64,000 bases of DNA from F1-120-MAGs238 sp964484185 (GTDB lineage: Bacteria; Planctomycetota; Phycisphaerae; Phycisphaerales; UBA1924), in NCBI GenBank assembly GCA_964484185.1, contig CAZAEQ010000019.1:1-64000 (forward strand), written 5' to 3'. Below, piece by piece: positions 7,400 to 16,799 of the stretch. Within the stretch, counting starts at the first letter, position 1. Each line of letters opens with the position of its first letter. The translations under genes were made by a program, and so were the position numbers. The notes beneath the pieces were generated by a model, which was given only the letters and a program-made list of their open reading frames with translations, searched no databases and was not told the origin of the DNA.

Positions 7400-8485
7400 A
7401 TGTCCAAGTCATCCAAACGCCGTCTCGCCCGCGCCGCCATCCTGAACGCTCAGCCAACCACCGCCGCCAAATCACTCCTCCAAGCCGCATCCTCGCAGCG
7501 TGGCACCGGCACTCGTGTCGAAGAGTCGCCTGGGAGACCCGGTGTGCCTTTGCCTTGTTCTCCTGCTCTCAACTCTGAAATCTCAAAACTCAAATCGCCT
7601 TCAGAATCTGCTTCCGCGCCCTCCCTTCTCAACTCTCAACTTTCAACTCTCAACTCGTCTCCAGATTGCAATTTCGCGCCTTCTTCCTCCTTTGAAATCT
7701 CAAATCTCAAATCCGAAATCGCCGCGCCTTCCTCCCCTCCCGCCGCCCCGGCGAGTCCCCGCACCGGCAAAACCCTCCAGCAAATCCTCGCTTCTCCCCC
7801 CTCCGAATTCTTCAAAACCCACCTCGAACCACACTGCCCGGGCTACAACCTCAAGCCCGTCCTGCACCCCGCGCTCCCTCCCCACCCAGTCAATCCTCTC
7901 GACCCAATCGACTCCAACTTCGCCGACTATCGCGCCAAGATCTCGACCATCTTTAAAAAGCTCTCCCCAGATGATCCCGACACCGAGCGCCTCCTCCACA
8001 ATTACACCATCGTCCTGCACATCGCAACTGTCGAGCGCCTCATCAGCGCCCTTCCGGGTCTGAGCGAATCCGCACAACTCGAAACCAACAACCAGATCAT
8101 CCGCATGCTCAGCATCATCGAGCGCACTCACTCGCGCAGAGCCCGCGAACTCCGCGAAAAAGACGCCGCGGCACGCCGCATCATCCGCGAACAAAAACGC
8201 AAAGAACGCCAGGCTCAAAAGGAATCCGAAAAAATCGCACGCGACCAGCGCAACAAAGACCGCGAAGAACAACGCCGCCAGCGCGAACAGGCCAAAGCCG
8301 ACCGCGCACAGCAAAAGCACGAACTCGCCATGCGCAAGCTAGACCTCAAAGAACGCGACCTCACGATGCGAGAAAGCCAAAAGCAAGAGAAACTCGAACA
8401 TCGAAATGCCACAAAACCTACAGAGTCTTCAGCCCCAGCACCGACACAACCAATGCGGCCACACAACGAATGGACCTGCGGCTGA
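7400..8485 (+). CDS. unknown protein with a long charged coiled coil
   Basis: A 361-residue protein I do not recognise. A good ribosome-binding site (AAGGAG, 5 bp before the ATG) supports expression. Residues 1-57 are basic and Ala-rich. Residues about 58-107 are Ser/Leu/Asn-rich and encoded by simple repeats. Residues about 110-235 look globular and helical (FADYRAKISTIFKKLSPDDP, then VERLISALPGLSESAQ). Residues about 245-345 are a highly charged R/K/E/Q coiled coil. No signal peptide or membrane segment is visible. It is bounded upstream by two inverted-repeat elements and downstream by convergent polA. A nucleic-acid-associated or structural role is possible but unsupported. Confidence 0.65.
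   Translation: MSKSSKRRLARAAILNAQPTTAAKSLLQAASSQRGTGTRVEESPGRPGVPLPCSPALNSEISKLKSPSESASAPSLLNSQLSTLNSSPDCNFAPSSSFEISNLKSEIAAPSSPPAAPASPRTGKTLQQILASPPSEFFKTHLEPHCPGYNLKPVLHPALPPHPVNPLDPIDSNFADYRAKISTIFKKLSPDDPDTERLLHNYTIVLHIATVERLISALPGLSESAQLETNNQIIRMLSIIERTHSRRARELREKDAAARRIIREQKRKERQAQKESEKIARDQRNKDREEQRRQREQAKADRAQQKHELAMRKLDLKERDLTMRESQKQEKLEHRNATKPTESSAPAPTQPMRPHNEWTCG
7571..7720 (+). repeat. simple CTCAAnTCTCAA repeats inside a coding region
   Basis: Three clusters of near-identical units lie in frame within the gene at 7400-8485: around 7571-7597 (CTGAAATCTCAAAACTCAAA), 7627-7656 (CTCAACTCTCAACTTTCAAC) and 7694-7720 (GAAATCTCAAATCTCAAATC). They encode runs such as SEISKLKS, NSQLSTLNS and EISNLKSE. 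Base composition here is clearly more AT-rich than the neighbouring genes. Such units look like simple-repeat expansion and not conserved protein sequence. Confidence 0.7.
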
Positions 8486-8530
8486 CGAGCAGGAAAACTT
8501 CGCAGCCACAATTAGGAAACCAGCGCAAAC

Positions 8531-11509
8531 TCACTTTCCCTCAAACCAATTCGTCGCAATATGCGCATCCGCCTTCAGCGGCACAGTCAACGACATCGCC
8601 GCCTCCATCCGCGACACAATCAGTTCTTGCGCGGCAGGAGCGTTCTTCGCATCGGTCTCAAAAACCAACTCATCGTGAATCTGTAAGAGCATGAGCGTGT
8701 TAGGAATCGCAGCCGGGGCATTATTCCGCAAATGAGCGGCGGCCGGAGAAAGTCGTGCATGCAAATCTACCATCGCAATCTTGATCAAATCCGCGGCACT
8801 CCCCTGCACAACCGTGTTAATCGCGGTACGTTCAGCAAGAGCCCGCCGCGCAGGATTGGTAGATTCGATTTCTGGGATCGGCCGCCGCCGCTTCATCATG
8901 GTTTCGACATAGCCCATGCGTCGAGCCTGATCGATGCACTCTTCGAGGAAAGTAGTAATCCCCGAGAACTTGCGCTTGTACCCAGTGATAATTTCCCCAG
9001 CGCGTTCCTTCGAACACCCCAGCCGCTGCGCCAGTCCAAACGCGGTGATGCCGTAGACGATCCCGAAGTTCACCATCTTCGCGCCGCTGCGCTGATCGCG
9101 CGTCACTTCGGAAATCGGAATTCCATTGATCTGTGCGGCGACGGCAGTGTGAATATCTTCGCCGCCCAGGAATGCCGCGATGAGCGCTGGATCACGCGAA
9201 AGATGTGCGAGCAGGCGGAGTTCGATCTGCGAATAGTCAGCGGTCACAAGCACACGGCCGGGCGGAGCAATAAACGCTTTGCGAATATCGCGGCCAAGAT
9301 CCGTGCGAATCGGAATGTTCTGCAAGTTCGGGTCGCTCGAAGCCAGACGGCCAGTGATGGCAACGGTCTGGTGAAAACTGGCATGAATCCGCCTGGTCTT
9401 GGGCTGAATCGCATCCTTGAGCGCAACCAGATACGTGTTCACAAGCTTGGCAAGCTGGCGATATTCGAGAATGAGTTTGGGAATCGGTGTGTCAAGCGTG
9501 ACGTTCTCCGCGAGCGTCTCGAGCACATCGGCATCGGTGGAAAAACCAGTTTTGGTTTTCTTGGTGGGCTTGATGCCAAGACCGGGGACATCATCATCGG
9601 GCTTGTTAAAGAGCGCGGCGGCAAGCTGCTTTGGAGAGTCCGGATCAAACGCGCGGTTAAACGCTTTGACCGACTCTCGCTTCAGTTCCAGCAGAAGTTC
9701 ATCGATTCGGACATTGAGCCGGGCCCGCTGGCGATCAAGTTCGTCGGGGTCAACAAGAATCCCATTGTGTTCAAGCTCTGCAAGCACATCCACCAGCGGC
9801 ATTTCGAGCGAATGCATCAGCGTGTGCAACCCCATCGCCTGCAACTGCGGCATCATGATATTGCAGAGTTGCAGCGCAACATCCGCATCTTCCGCGGCGT
9901 ACTGAGTCGCCTGATCCAGCGGCACCGAATCAAAGGACTTCTGATTCTTGCCGGTTCCGATCAGCTCAGTAATCGAGATATTGGTGTGCTTGAGCAACGC
10001 AAGTGCAAGCGCATCGAGCGAATGCGAAGATCGCGAAGCGTCTATCAGGAAACTGCCAATCATGGAGTCGCAAGATTGCGGATGCGTCAGGCCGCGGACT
10101 TTGACGCCGGCCTGACGGAGGAAAAGCATGTCAAACTTCAGGTTGTGCCCGCACTTGGGCCGCGAAGCGTCTTCAAAAATCGGCTTGAGAGCAGCAAGTA
10201 CAGTTGCTTCATCAAGATGCAAAGAAAGGTCCGGCGAACGAACAGGAATGTAGTAACCGGTGCCAGGTTTGGTCGAGAGACTGATGCCGCAGAGATAGTC
10301 AGAAAATGGCGAAAGTCCGGAAGTCTCAGTATCGAACGCGAAGATTGGTGCAGCGGTGATTTCGGCGACAACTTTCTTAAGCTGATCCTTGGTAGTAATG
10401 CAGATGTAGTTGGCATTGGCATCACGCAACGTCGCGGCTTGCGCGACTGGCGAAGAATCAAAAAGCGAAGGCCCCGAAAAAGCTGCCAACTTGGGAGCAA
10501 CTGGTGCGGCCGGCGCTGCGGACGATGCCGCGAACAGCGAACCGGCCGGAGCCTGCTCCTTAAGCGATGTCTTAGGCGGAGCGCTGACAGATTTGGCCTC
10601 GGGCGCAAGCCCGATCAACGCGCGGGCTTCATCTTGGAACCGGTTGAAGCCAAGCTCTTTCAGAATAGGCAAAAGTTTGTCGATCTTAAACTGCGTCGTC
10701 GTCGCGCTGGGCAAAGCAAAGTCGATCGGAACATCATGCCGCAGCGTGACCAGCGAACGCGACAGGGGCAACTGATCCTTCGCAGCGAGCAGATTCTCGC
10801 GGCGCTTGGGTGTGAGCTTGGACTTTGGATCCGCCGCCGCCGCAAGCACCGCTTCTGCAGTCCCATACTCAGCGATCAACAGCGCTGCAGTCTTTTCCCC
10901 AACACCATCAACACCCGGAACATTGTCAACGGTGTCGCCCATGAGCGCGAGCATGTCAATGACCTGGGCAGGTTCAAGCTGCAGAGCTTCCTTGAGCGTG
11001 GTGTGCGAGAAGATGACTTCGGTGTGAATGTCAAAGAGCTCAACCCCAGGCGACAGAAGCTGCTTGAGGTCTTTGTCCTTGCTGATAATCCGGATATTCA
11101 GTTCGGGATTACTGGCGCGGAACCGCGAGACCATCGTGGCAATGACATCATCAGCTTCAAATCCTTCACTGCCAATAACCGGCACACCGAGTTCAGCAAG
11201 CATGGCAAGGCAGCGATCAACCTGCGGAAAGAGATCTTCCGGCGGCGGCGGGCGGTTGGCTTTGTATTCTGGGTAAATCTGACTGCGAAACGTGCCGCGG
11301 TCGCCGCCGACATCGAGTGCGAGCGCAACATACGCAGGCTTGCCGCCAATCGCTCCATCGCCGCGGAGGAGTTTGAGCAGCATGCCAATAAAGCCAAACG
11401 TCATGTTGGTCGGCTCTTTGGTCACCGGCGAAGACATCGGTGTGCGAATGGCGTGATACGCGCGAAAGAACTGGGCGTAGCCATCGATGATGTAAAGAGT
11501 CTGGGCCAT
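8531..11509 (-). CDS. polA: DNA polymerase I
   Basis: A 992-residue family A polymerase for Okazaki-fragment processing and repair. Three domains are present. The N-terminal 5'-nuclease (about 1-300) begins MAQTLYIIDGYAQFFRAYHA and includes FEADDVIAT and a helix-hairpin-helix region. An Ala/Pro-rich linker follows. The 3'-5' exonuclease (about 385-560) keeps FAFDTETSG, NLKFDMLFL and YAAEDADV, so proofreading is probably active. The polymerase domain carries motif A (TADYSQIELRLLAHLS), motif B (KMVNFGIVYGITAFGLAQRL) and motif C (LQIHDELVFE). The gene starts 3 bp after trpE ends and is probably co-transcribed with it. It is slightly longer than the usual 850-930 residues because of the linker. 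Confidence 0.97.
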   Translation of the reverse strand: MAQTLYIIDGYAQFFRAYHAIRTPMSSPVTKEPTNMTFGFIGMLLKLLRGDGAIGGKPAYVALALDVGGDRGTFRSQIYPEYKANRPPPPEDLFPQVDRCLAMLAELGVPVIGSEGFEADDVIATMVSRFRASNPELNIRIISKDKDLKQLLSPGVELFDIHTEVIFSHTTLKEALQLEPAQVIDMLALMGDTVDNVPGVDGVGEKTAALLIAEYGTAEAVLAAAADPKSKLTPKRRENLLAAKDQLPLSRSLVTLRHDVPIDFALPSATTTQFKIDKLLPILKELGFNRFQDEARALIGLAPEAKSVSAPPKTSLKEQAPAGSLFAASSAAPAAPVAPKLAAFSGPSLFDSSPVAQAATLRDANANYICITTKDQLKKVVAEITAAPIFAFDTETSGLSPFSDYLCGISLSTKPGTGYYIPVRSPDLSLHLDEATVLAALKPIFEDASRPKCGHNLKFDMLFLRQAGVKVRGLTHPQSCDSMIGSFLIDASRSSHSLDALALALLKHTNISITELIGTGKNQKSFDSVPLDQATQYAAEDADVALQLCNIMMPQLQAMGLHTLMHSLEMPLVDVLAELEHNGILVDPDELDRQRARLNVRIDELLLELKRESVKAFNRAFDPDSPKQLAAALFNKPDDDVPGLGIKPTKKTKTGFSTDADVLETLAENVTLDTPIPKLILEYRQLAKLVNTYLVALKDAIQPKTRRIHASFHQTVAITGRLASSDPNLQNIPIRTDLGRDIRKAFIAPPGRVLVTADYSQIELRLLAHLSRDPALIAAFLGGEDIHTAVAAQINGIPISEVTRDQRSGAKMVNFGIVYGITAFGLAQRLGCSKERAGEIITGYKRKFSGITTFLEECIDQARRMGYVETMMKRRRPIPEIESTNPARRALAERTAINTVVQGSAADLIKIAMVDLHARLSPAAAHLRNNAPAAIPNTLMLLQIHDELVFETDAKNAPAAQELIVSRMEAAMSLTVPLKADAHIATNWFEGK

Positions 11510-11512
11510 GCG

Positions 11513-13138
11513 TTAATCCAGGAAAGCAGATTCGGCAACATCAATCGCGGCGGCAAGTGCAGCAGCTTTATTCACAGTTTCCATGTATTCCAGCTGCGGA
11601 TCAGAGTCAGCGACAATGCCGCCGGATGCCTGCATGTGATAGGTCCACCGATTGGTCGCGGCATCTCGCATTGCAAGCGGAACAACGATGGTGCGAAGCG
11701 CCAGCGCAATATCCATCTGCCCATCGAGACCGACATAGCCAATGCCGCCGCCATAAGGGCCGCGCCGCATGGGTTCAAGCTCATCGATGATCTGCATGGC
11801 ACGAACCTTGGGCGCGCCAGAGATCGTGCCAACCGGCAGTGCCGCGGCAAGCGCATCCCAGCAATCCAGCCCATCGCGGAGTTCACCGGTGACGGTGGAC
11901 GAGATATGCATCACATGCGAGTAACGCTCAATCTCCATGAGTGCCGGAAGCTGAACGCTGCCGGCTTTCGAAACCACACCCACATCATTACGCCCAAGAT
12001 CAACAAGCATGATGTGCTCAGCGCGTTCTTTGGGATCAGCAAGAAGTTCTTTCTCAAGGGCAACATCCTCGGCAGCGGTGCCGCCACGTTTGCGAGTTCC
12101 CGCGAGAGGGCGATTGGTGACAGTGAACGCCGAACCAGTCTTGCGAACCCGGCACAGAATCTCAGGGCTCGATGCCACAAGGATCGATCCGGCAGCCTGA
12201 AGGTAAACGAGATAAGGACTGGGGTTCACCGCGCGCAGGGCTCGATAAACATCGAACGGATCAACCTTGGAAGTGCGTTCAAACCGCTGTCCAAGCACCA
12301 CTTGGAAGATGTCCCCAGCTTTAATGTACTCCTTTGCTTTGGCAACCATCTCGGCGTGCTGGGCGGTGGAGAGATTCGACTTCGCCGGAGTCCGCGCTGT
12401 GTCAGGCGTCATGGCACCAGAGTTCAAAGGCTTCGAGTGCCGCTGAATCTGCTCAGCAACCGATTGGAGTTTCGCAGTCGCTGCTTTCAGACAACTCGCC
12501 GGATCATCAGTCGGCTTGACGATCGCGAGTTGCACGACCGACACGAGCTTGTCGACGTTGTCGAAGATCACCGCGCCATCGTAAAACCCGAAGGAGAGTT
12601 CCGGAAGATTCCGATCATCCGGCGGCGGACTCTGTAAGCTCGCGCCTTCCACATAGCGGACCGTGTCGTACGCGGCGTATCCAACCCAGCCGCCGAGAAA
12701 GGAAGCGGGGAAGTGAGACCGCCGCTGCGAGTCAGCTTTCACAAGCCGCATCGGTGCAGTGATCTCTCGGAGAATTGCAAGTGGGTTGGGGGTTGATACA
12801 GAACCAGAGTGCTTTGAGAGCCCAAGATTGTCGAAGACCTTGGTGTTGATACCAGTCTGGTCGCGGGTTGCAGTCACAGTGATAACCGGATGCGCCCCAA
12901 GGATCGAGTACCGCCCCTGACGCTCGCCGCCTTCGACGGATTCAAACAGAAACGACGGCGCTTCACGCTCATCGGCAGCCACCAGGCGGCGATACGCAAG
13001 CACGGGTGTGAGTTGGTCTGACAGCAGACGCGTCACGATCGGGACGGCGAGCACGCTGTTTGGGTACTGCGCGCGGGCACCTGCGACAAGAGTCGAGAAT
13101 TCCGCGGGGGAGGGAAAGATGGGGAGGGGCTTGGACAT
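11513..13138 (-). CDS. trpE: anthranilate synthase component I
   Basis: Converts chorismate to anthranilate with a glutamine amidotransferase partner (TrpG, not in this window), the first committed step of tryptophan synthesis. The 541-residue product has the N-terminal regulatory region with the tryptophan-binding motif LFESVEGGERQGRYSILG and the C-terminal chorismate-binding domain: DIFQVVLGQRF, NPSPYLVYL, NRPLAGTRKRG, AEHIMLVDLGRND, GTISGAPKVRAM and the YGGGIGYVG segment. Feedback inhibition by tryptophan is therefore likely. No Shine-Dalgarno sequence is obvious before the ATG at 13138. A terminator for the upstream nuo block lies just before it. Confidence 0.96.
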   Translation of the reverse strand: MSKPLPIFPSPAEFSTLVAGARAQYPNSVLAVPIVTRLLSDQLTPVLAYRRLVAADEREAPSFLFESVEGGERQGRYSILGAHPVITVTATRDQTGINTKVFDNLGLSKHSGSVSTPNPLAILREITAPMRLVKADSQRRSHFPASFLGGWVGYAAYDTVRYVEGASLQSPPPDDRNLPELSFGFYDGAVIFDNVDKLVSVVQLAIVKPTDDPASCLKAATAKLQSVAEQIQRHSKPLNSGAMTPDTARTPAKSNLSTAQHAEMVAKAKEYIKAGDIFQVVLGQRFERTSKVDPFDVYRALRAVNPSPYLVYLQAAGSILVASSPEILCRVRKTGSAFTVTNRPLAGTRKRGGTAAEDVALEKELLADPKERAEHIMLVDLGRNDVGVVSKAGSVQLPALMEIERYSHVMHISSTVTGELRDGLDCWDALAAALPVGTISGAPKVRAMQIIDELEPMRRGPYGGGIGYVGLDGQMDIALALRTIVVPLAMRDAATNRWTYHMQASGGIVADSDPQLEYMETVNKAAALAAAIDVAESAFLD

Positions 13139-13176
13139 GTGACGTGCAAGGGTACGTCGATGTCAACTGCCCAGAA

Positions 13177-13206
13177 TGAAAAGAGGCCCGCAGCTGCGAG
13201 CCTCTG
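13177..13206 (-). terminator. rho-independent terminator after nuoN
   Basis: On the minus strand the sequence reads AGAGGC (13205-13200), an inner CGCAGCTGCG palindrome, GCCTCT, then TTTTCATT. This is a strong stem followed by a short T-tract, placed between the nuoN stop (13231) and the trpE start (13138). It should separate the nuo and trpE-polA transcripts. Confidence 0.75.
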
Positions 13207-13230
13207 TCGTTAACGGGAATTGGATCGAAA

Positions 13231-14886
13231 TTATTCCTGGCGTTCGGGGATCTTTATTCCGTGCTCAGTTGGCTGAGCATCGGCGTGACTGTCGGCTGTC
13301 GGCGAACTGGGCTTGTAGAAGCCCGCGATTTCGGCGTTCTTGGCAAAGGTCGATCCCATGAATGCAAGCACGATGACGGCCGCCGCCGCGATGGTTCCGG
13401 CCAGTGTGCGAGCCGGGAACGGATTGAGCGTAAGCGGTTTGCTGCTTGCGTTGGGCTCAGAGAGGAATGGCAAGGTGACCAGCCGCAGGTAGTAGTACGC
13501 GGCGATTGCGGAGTTGAGACCCAGGATGATGACAAGGGCGATTTCACCTGCGCTGATACCGGCCTGGAAAAGCGGCAGCTTGCCGAAGAATCCGAGGAGT
13601 GGTGGGAAGCCCAGCAGCGAGAGGGCGCCGATGACCATGACGGCGGCAAGACCCGGACGGGCTTTCCACAGGCCGCGGAGATCGTCGAGCGAATCGGCTT
13701 CGATATCTTCACCTTGAGCGTTCTTCTTTTCGAGTGTGGCGACGACGGCCATTGGCGCGAGGTTCATGATGCCGTAGATCATGAGGTAGAAGAGGATGGC
13801 GGATATGCCGCTGGTTGAGAGCTTTTGGGTGCCTGGGCCGACGATGACGCCGACGAGCATGTAGCCTGAGTGTGCAATGCTGGAGTACGCGAGCATGCGC
13901 TTGGTGCTGGTCTGCCAGAGGGCGAGGACATTGCCGACGGTCATCGTGAGCGCGGCAATGACCCAGAGCATGACGCGGATAGGTTCAGGCAGCGAAGTGC
14001 CGCCAGCAACTTGTTCGAGGGCGTTTGAGTTCGTTGGTGCATAGCTCCAGCCGATTGCGCCGCAGATCAGGAGGATGGCGATGAAGCCCGCGGTCTTGGG
14101 GACAAACGCGAGCATGGCTGTGACGGGCGCTGCTGCGCCTTCGTAGACATCGGCGGTGTAGAAGTGCATCGGTACGGCGGCGATCTTGAAGCAGAGGCCG
14201 ACGAGGGAGAGCAGGATGCCCGCCATGGCGATGGCGTTGATGCCGTGGTGCTGGAATGATGCGGCGATTTCGTTGAGGTTGGTGGAACCTGTGCCGCCAT
14301 ACAGGAAGGCAAAGCCAAAGAGGAAGATCGAAGCGCCAAGGGCTCCGAGGAAGAAGTACTTGACGCCAGCCTCGCGCGACTTGTTCGCACTGGTAGAGAG
14401 CGTCACCATGATGTATGTGGGGAGGCTGGTGAGTTCGAGGGCCAGGAAGAGCCAGATGAGATCATCGGCGGAGGCGCAGAGCATGAGGCCGGTGAGTGAG
14501 AACAGGAAGAAGGCGTAGAACTCAGCACGGTTGGTGCGAAGCGGATCGAAAGCTCGCTTGCCTTGCGCGATCTGGGATTCTTCGCTGCGATCAACTGAAC
14601 CAGCGAGCAAAAGGCAGAGGAGTACGCCAACGCCAGCGATGAGCACCTTGGTGAACTTGGGCAGATTGGGAAGAAAGGTCTGGCCCATCGCGGCAGTTAC
14701 TTCATTACCACTGCCATAGGGCGTGTAGAGGACGGCGGCGATTCCGGCGGCAATCAGCGAGAAAATGCAAATGAAATTGCACGACTTGCGGAGGGCAAGA
14801 TTGCGCGAGAGGCCGATCACCATCACCAGGCATGTGCCGATGAAGAGAATGATCTCTGGCCAGAGGAAGGGGAGGCGTTCCATCAT
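13231..14886 (-). CDS. nuoN: NADH-quinone oxidoreductase subunit N
   Basis: Antiporter-like membrane subunit of complex I, 551 residues, about 14 membrane helices. It keeps the conserved helix-5 glutamate (LIWLFLALELTSLPTYIMV), the lysine-containing KIAAVPMHFYTADVYEGAA segment and KRMLAYSSIAHSGYMLVG. The ATG overlaps the nuoM stop by 4 bp and follows GGAG at about 8 bp. It is the last gene of the nuo block, with a terminator downstream. The C-terminus is extended by about 30 polar residues beyond the last helix. Confidence 0.96.
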   Translation of the reverse strand: MMERLPFLWPEIILFIGTCLVMVIGLSRNLALRKSCNFICIFSLIAAGIAAVLYTPYGSGNEVTAAMGQTFLPNLPKFTKVLIAGVGVLLCLLLAGSVDRSEESQIAQGKRAFDPLRTNRAEFYAFFLFSLTGLMLCASADDLIWLFLALELTSLPTYIMVTLSTSANKSREAGVKYFFLGALGASIFLFGFAFLYGGTGSTNLNEIAASFQHHGINAIAMAGILLSLVGLCFKIAAVPMHFYTADVYEGAAAPVTAMLAFVPKTAGFIAILLICGAIGWSYAPTNSNALEQVAGGTSLPEPIRVMLWVIAALTMTVGNVLALWQTSTKRMLAYSSIAHSGYMLVGVIVGPGTQKLSTSGISAILFYLMIYGIMNLAPMAVVATLEKKNAQGEDIEADSLDDLRGLWKARPGLAAVMVIGALSLLGFPPLLGFFGKLPLFQAGISAGEIALVIILGLNSAIAAYYYLRLVTLPFLSEPNASSKPLTLNPFPARTLAGTIAAAAVIVLAFMGSTFAKNAEIAGFYKPSSPTADSHADAQPTEHGIKIPERQE

Positions 14887-16658
14887 CGCGAGGTCTCCGA
14901 GGTCGTAGCGGCCAGATCAGTGAGAGCAGGCTTTTTGGGATCAGGAATAGAGGTATGGCTTGGTGCGCCGTGGCCGCCTTTGGGTGGTTCGGGAGCGTCG
15001 GGCGCGAGTTCAGTTGGCGTTACCGATTTGTGTACTCTCGCGGCGAGTGCAGTTTCCTGAATCTTGACTTGTGCGGCGATGGTCTTGTCCATTGGATTGA
15101 TCAAGAGTTTTGGATAGACGCCAAAGGCCAGGCAGGGGACACCAAGCACGGCGAGAATACCGATCTCGCGGCCAGTCATATCTACTGGAAGTGCGGAGTG
15201 GTCTTTGTCGTGTGAGTGTGCGTGATCGGTGTGTGATGCGGGGAGGACCAGTGGGCCCCAGACAACCTTGCCGACCATGTAGAGCAGGTACATCGCGGCG
15301 ATGATCATGCCGGTGCCGGCGATCGCAGTGATGACTGGGCCAAGCGAGCCGAGCGTTGCGTTGGGCGTCGTGCCGCCTGTTGAACCCCAGATGCCGTGGC
15401 CCCAGTCACTTGATGCCTGGAATGAACCCATGAGGCACATGAATTCAGAGACAAAACCGTTGAGGCCGGGGAGGCCAACGGATGCCATGGCGAAGAAGAC
15501 CACGAAGAAGGACCAGATCGGCATTTTCGCGGCGAGGCCGCCGAGTTCGGCCATGTTGCGCGTGTGGAGCCGTTCGTACATGAAACCGATGCAGAAGAAG
15601 AGTGCGCCCGTTGAGAGGCCGTGATTGATCATGTAGAGGACGGAGCCGGTGATGCCGGTGTAGTTCAGTGCGACCATGCCCAGGATGCAGAAGCCAAGGT
15701 GGGCAACAGATGAGTAGGCGACGAGTTTCTTGACATCGCGCTGCACCCAGCAGATCAGGCCGCCGTAGATGATGCCGACCACGCAGAGAACGGCGATGGT
15801 GCAGTGATGTTCAGCCATCGCATCGGGCGTGAAACCGAGCGCGAAGCGATAAATGCCGTAGGTGCCGAGTTTGAGCAGCGTTCCGGCGAGGACGACTGAG
15901 CCAGCAGTGGGGGCTTCAGTGTGTGCCAGAGGCAACCAAGTGTGGAATGGGAAGAGCGGGACTTTGACTGCAAAGCCGCAGAGCAGGGCGAGCAGAATCC
16001 AGCTTTGGGTTTCCATCGGCAGCGAGCGGGCTGTTGCGGCAAGTTGCGAGATATCGAAGGACCACGTGCCACCGTTGCCCGCGGCGTGTGCCCAGGCGAC
16101 GTAGACCAGACCGGCGAGTGTGATGATGGAGCCGGTGAATGTATAGAGGAAGAACTTGATCGCGGCTTTGGCGCGGTTGGTTGAACCAAAGAGGCTGATC
16201 AGGACAAACATCGGGATGAGGGTGAATTCAAAGCAGACATAGAAGAGAATCAGGTCCTGGGCACAAAAGACGCCCGTAATCGCGGCCTGGAGAATCATCA
16301 ACCAGGCGTAGAAGGTTTTGCTGCGTTCTGTGATAGCTGTCCACGAACCGAGCACGCAGAGTGGGCCCAGGAGAACGGTCAGGCCCAGGAGCATGGTGGT
16401 GACGCCATCGACACCCATGGAGAGAGATATGCCGAGCGAGGGGAACCATTCAGCTTTGAATCCGAGCTGCGTGACTGTGCTTGAGAAGTCGATCTTGGTG
16501 ACTGCGTAGACAAAGAGGATGAACTGAATGAGCGATCCGACCAGGGCGGTGGAGCGTGCAGCGCGATTGTGATAGCCAGCGATAGCGCCTGCAGTGAGCA
16601 GGGGGATCGCCACCATCAGCAGGAGGAGCGGGTTGTCTGTCGAAACTGTTTGAGGCAT
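14883..16658 (-). CDS. nuoM: NADH-quinone oxidoreductase subunit M
   Basis: Second antiporter-like subunit of complex I, 591 residues. Signature parts include FYVCFEFTLIPMFVLISLFG (essential helix-5 Glu), KVPLFPFHTWLPLAHTEAPTAGSV and KKLVAYSSVAHLGFCILG. The start at 16658 follows GGAAGGG five bases upstream; an in-frame ATG at 16682 is possible but has no such site. The last helix carries a His-rich cytosolic or periplasmic insertion (SHTDHAHSHDKDHS) and a Pro/Gly-rich tail. It overlaps nuoN by 4 bp. Confidence 0.96.
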   Translation of the reverse strand: MPQTVSTDNPLLLLMVAIPLLTAGAIAGYHNRAARSTALVGSLIQFILFVYAVTKIDFSSTVTQLGFKAEWFPSLGISLSMGVDGVTTMLLGLTVLLGPLCVLGSWTAITERSKTFYAWLMILQAAITGVFCAQDLILFYVCFEFTLIPMFVLISLFGSTNRAKAAIKFFLYTFTGSIITLAGLVYVAWAHAAGNGGTWSFDISQLAATARSLPMETQSWILLALLCGFAVKVPLFPFHTWLPLAHTEAPTAGSVVLAGTLLKLGTYGIYRFALGFTPDAMAEHHCTIAVLCVVGIIYGGLICWVQRDVKKLVAYSSVAHLGFCILGMVALNYTGITGSVLYMINHGLSTGALFFCIGFMYERLHTRNMAELGGLAAKMPIWSFFVVFFAMASVGLPGLNGFVSEFMCLMGSFQASSDWGHGIWGSTGGTTPNATLGSLGPVITAIAGTGMIIAAMYLLYMVGKVVWGPLVLPASHTDHAHSHDKDHSALPVDMTGREIGILAVLGVPCLAFGVYPKLLINPMDKTIAAQVKIQETALAARVHKSVTPTELAPDAPEPPKGGHGAPSHTSIPDPKKPALTDLAATTSETSR

Positions 16659-16799
16659 TGAAACCCTTCCGAAACTGATCATCCTGAGACAATGTTCTTG
16701 TTCGCTGCCAGCGGGAGGTCCGCAGGTGCGCGACTCAAACGATCTCGCGTTGTAAAGCCGATGTCAGACCCTTTCGGGCATGACGTCGGAGGTAAGTCG

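Noticed and set aside
8732..12637. A 1,301-codon open frame on the plus strand
   Set aside because: It lies antisense to polA and trpE, whose motifs are complete on the minus strand. The translated product is Arg/Lys-rich and has no domain; a shadow frame.
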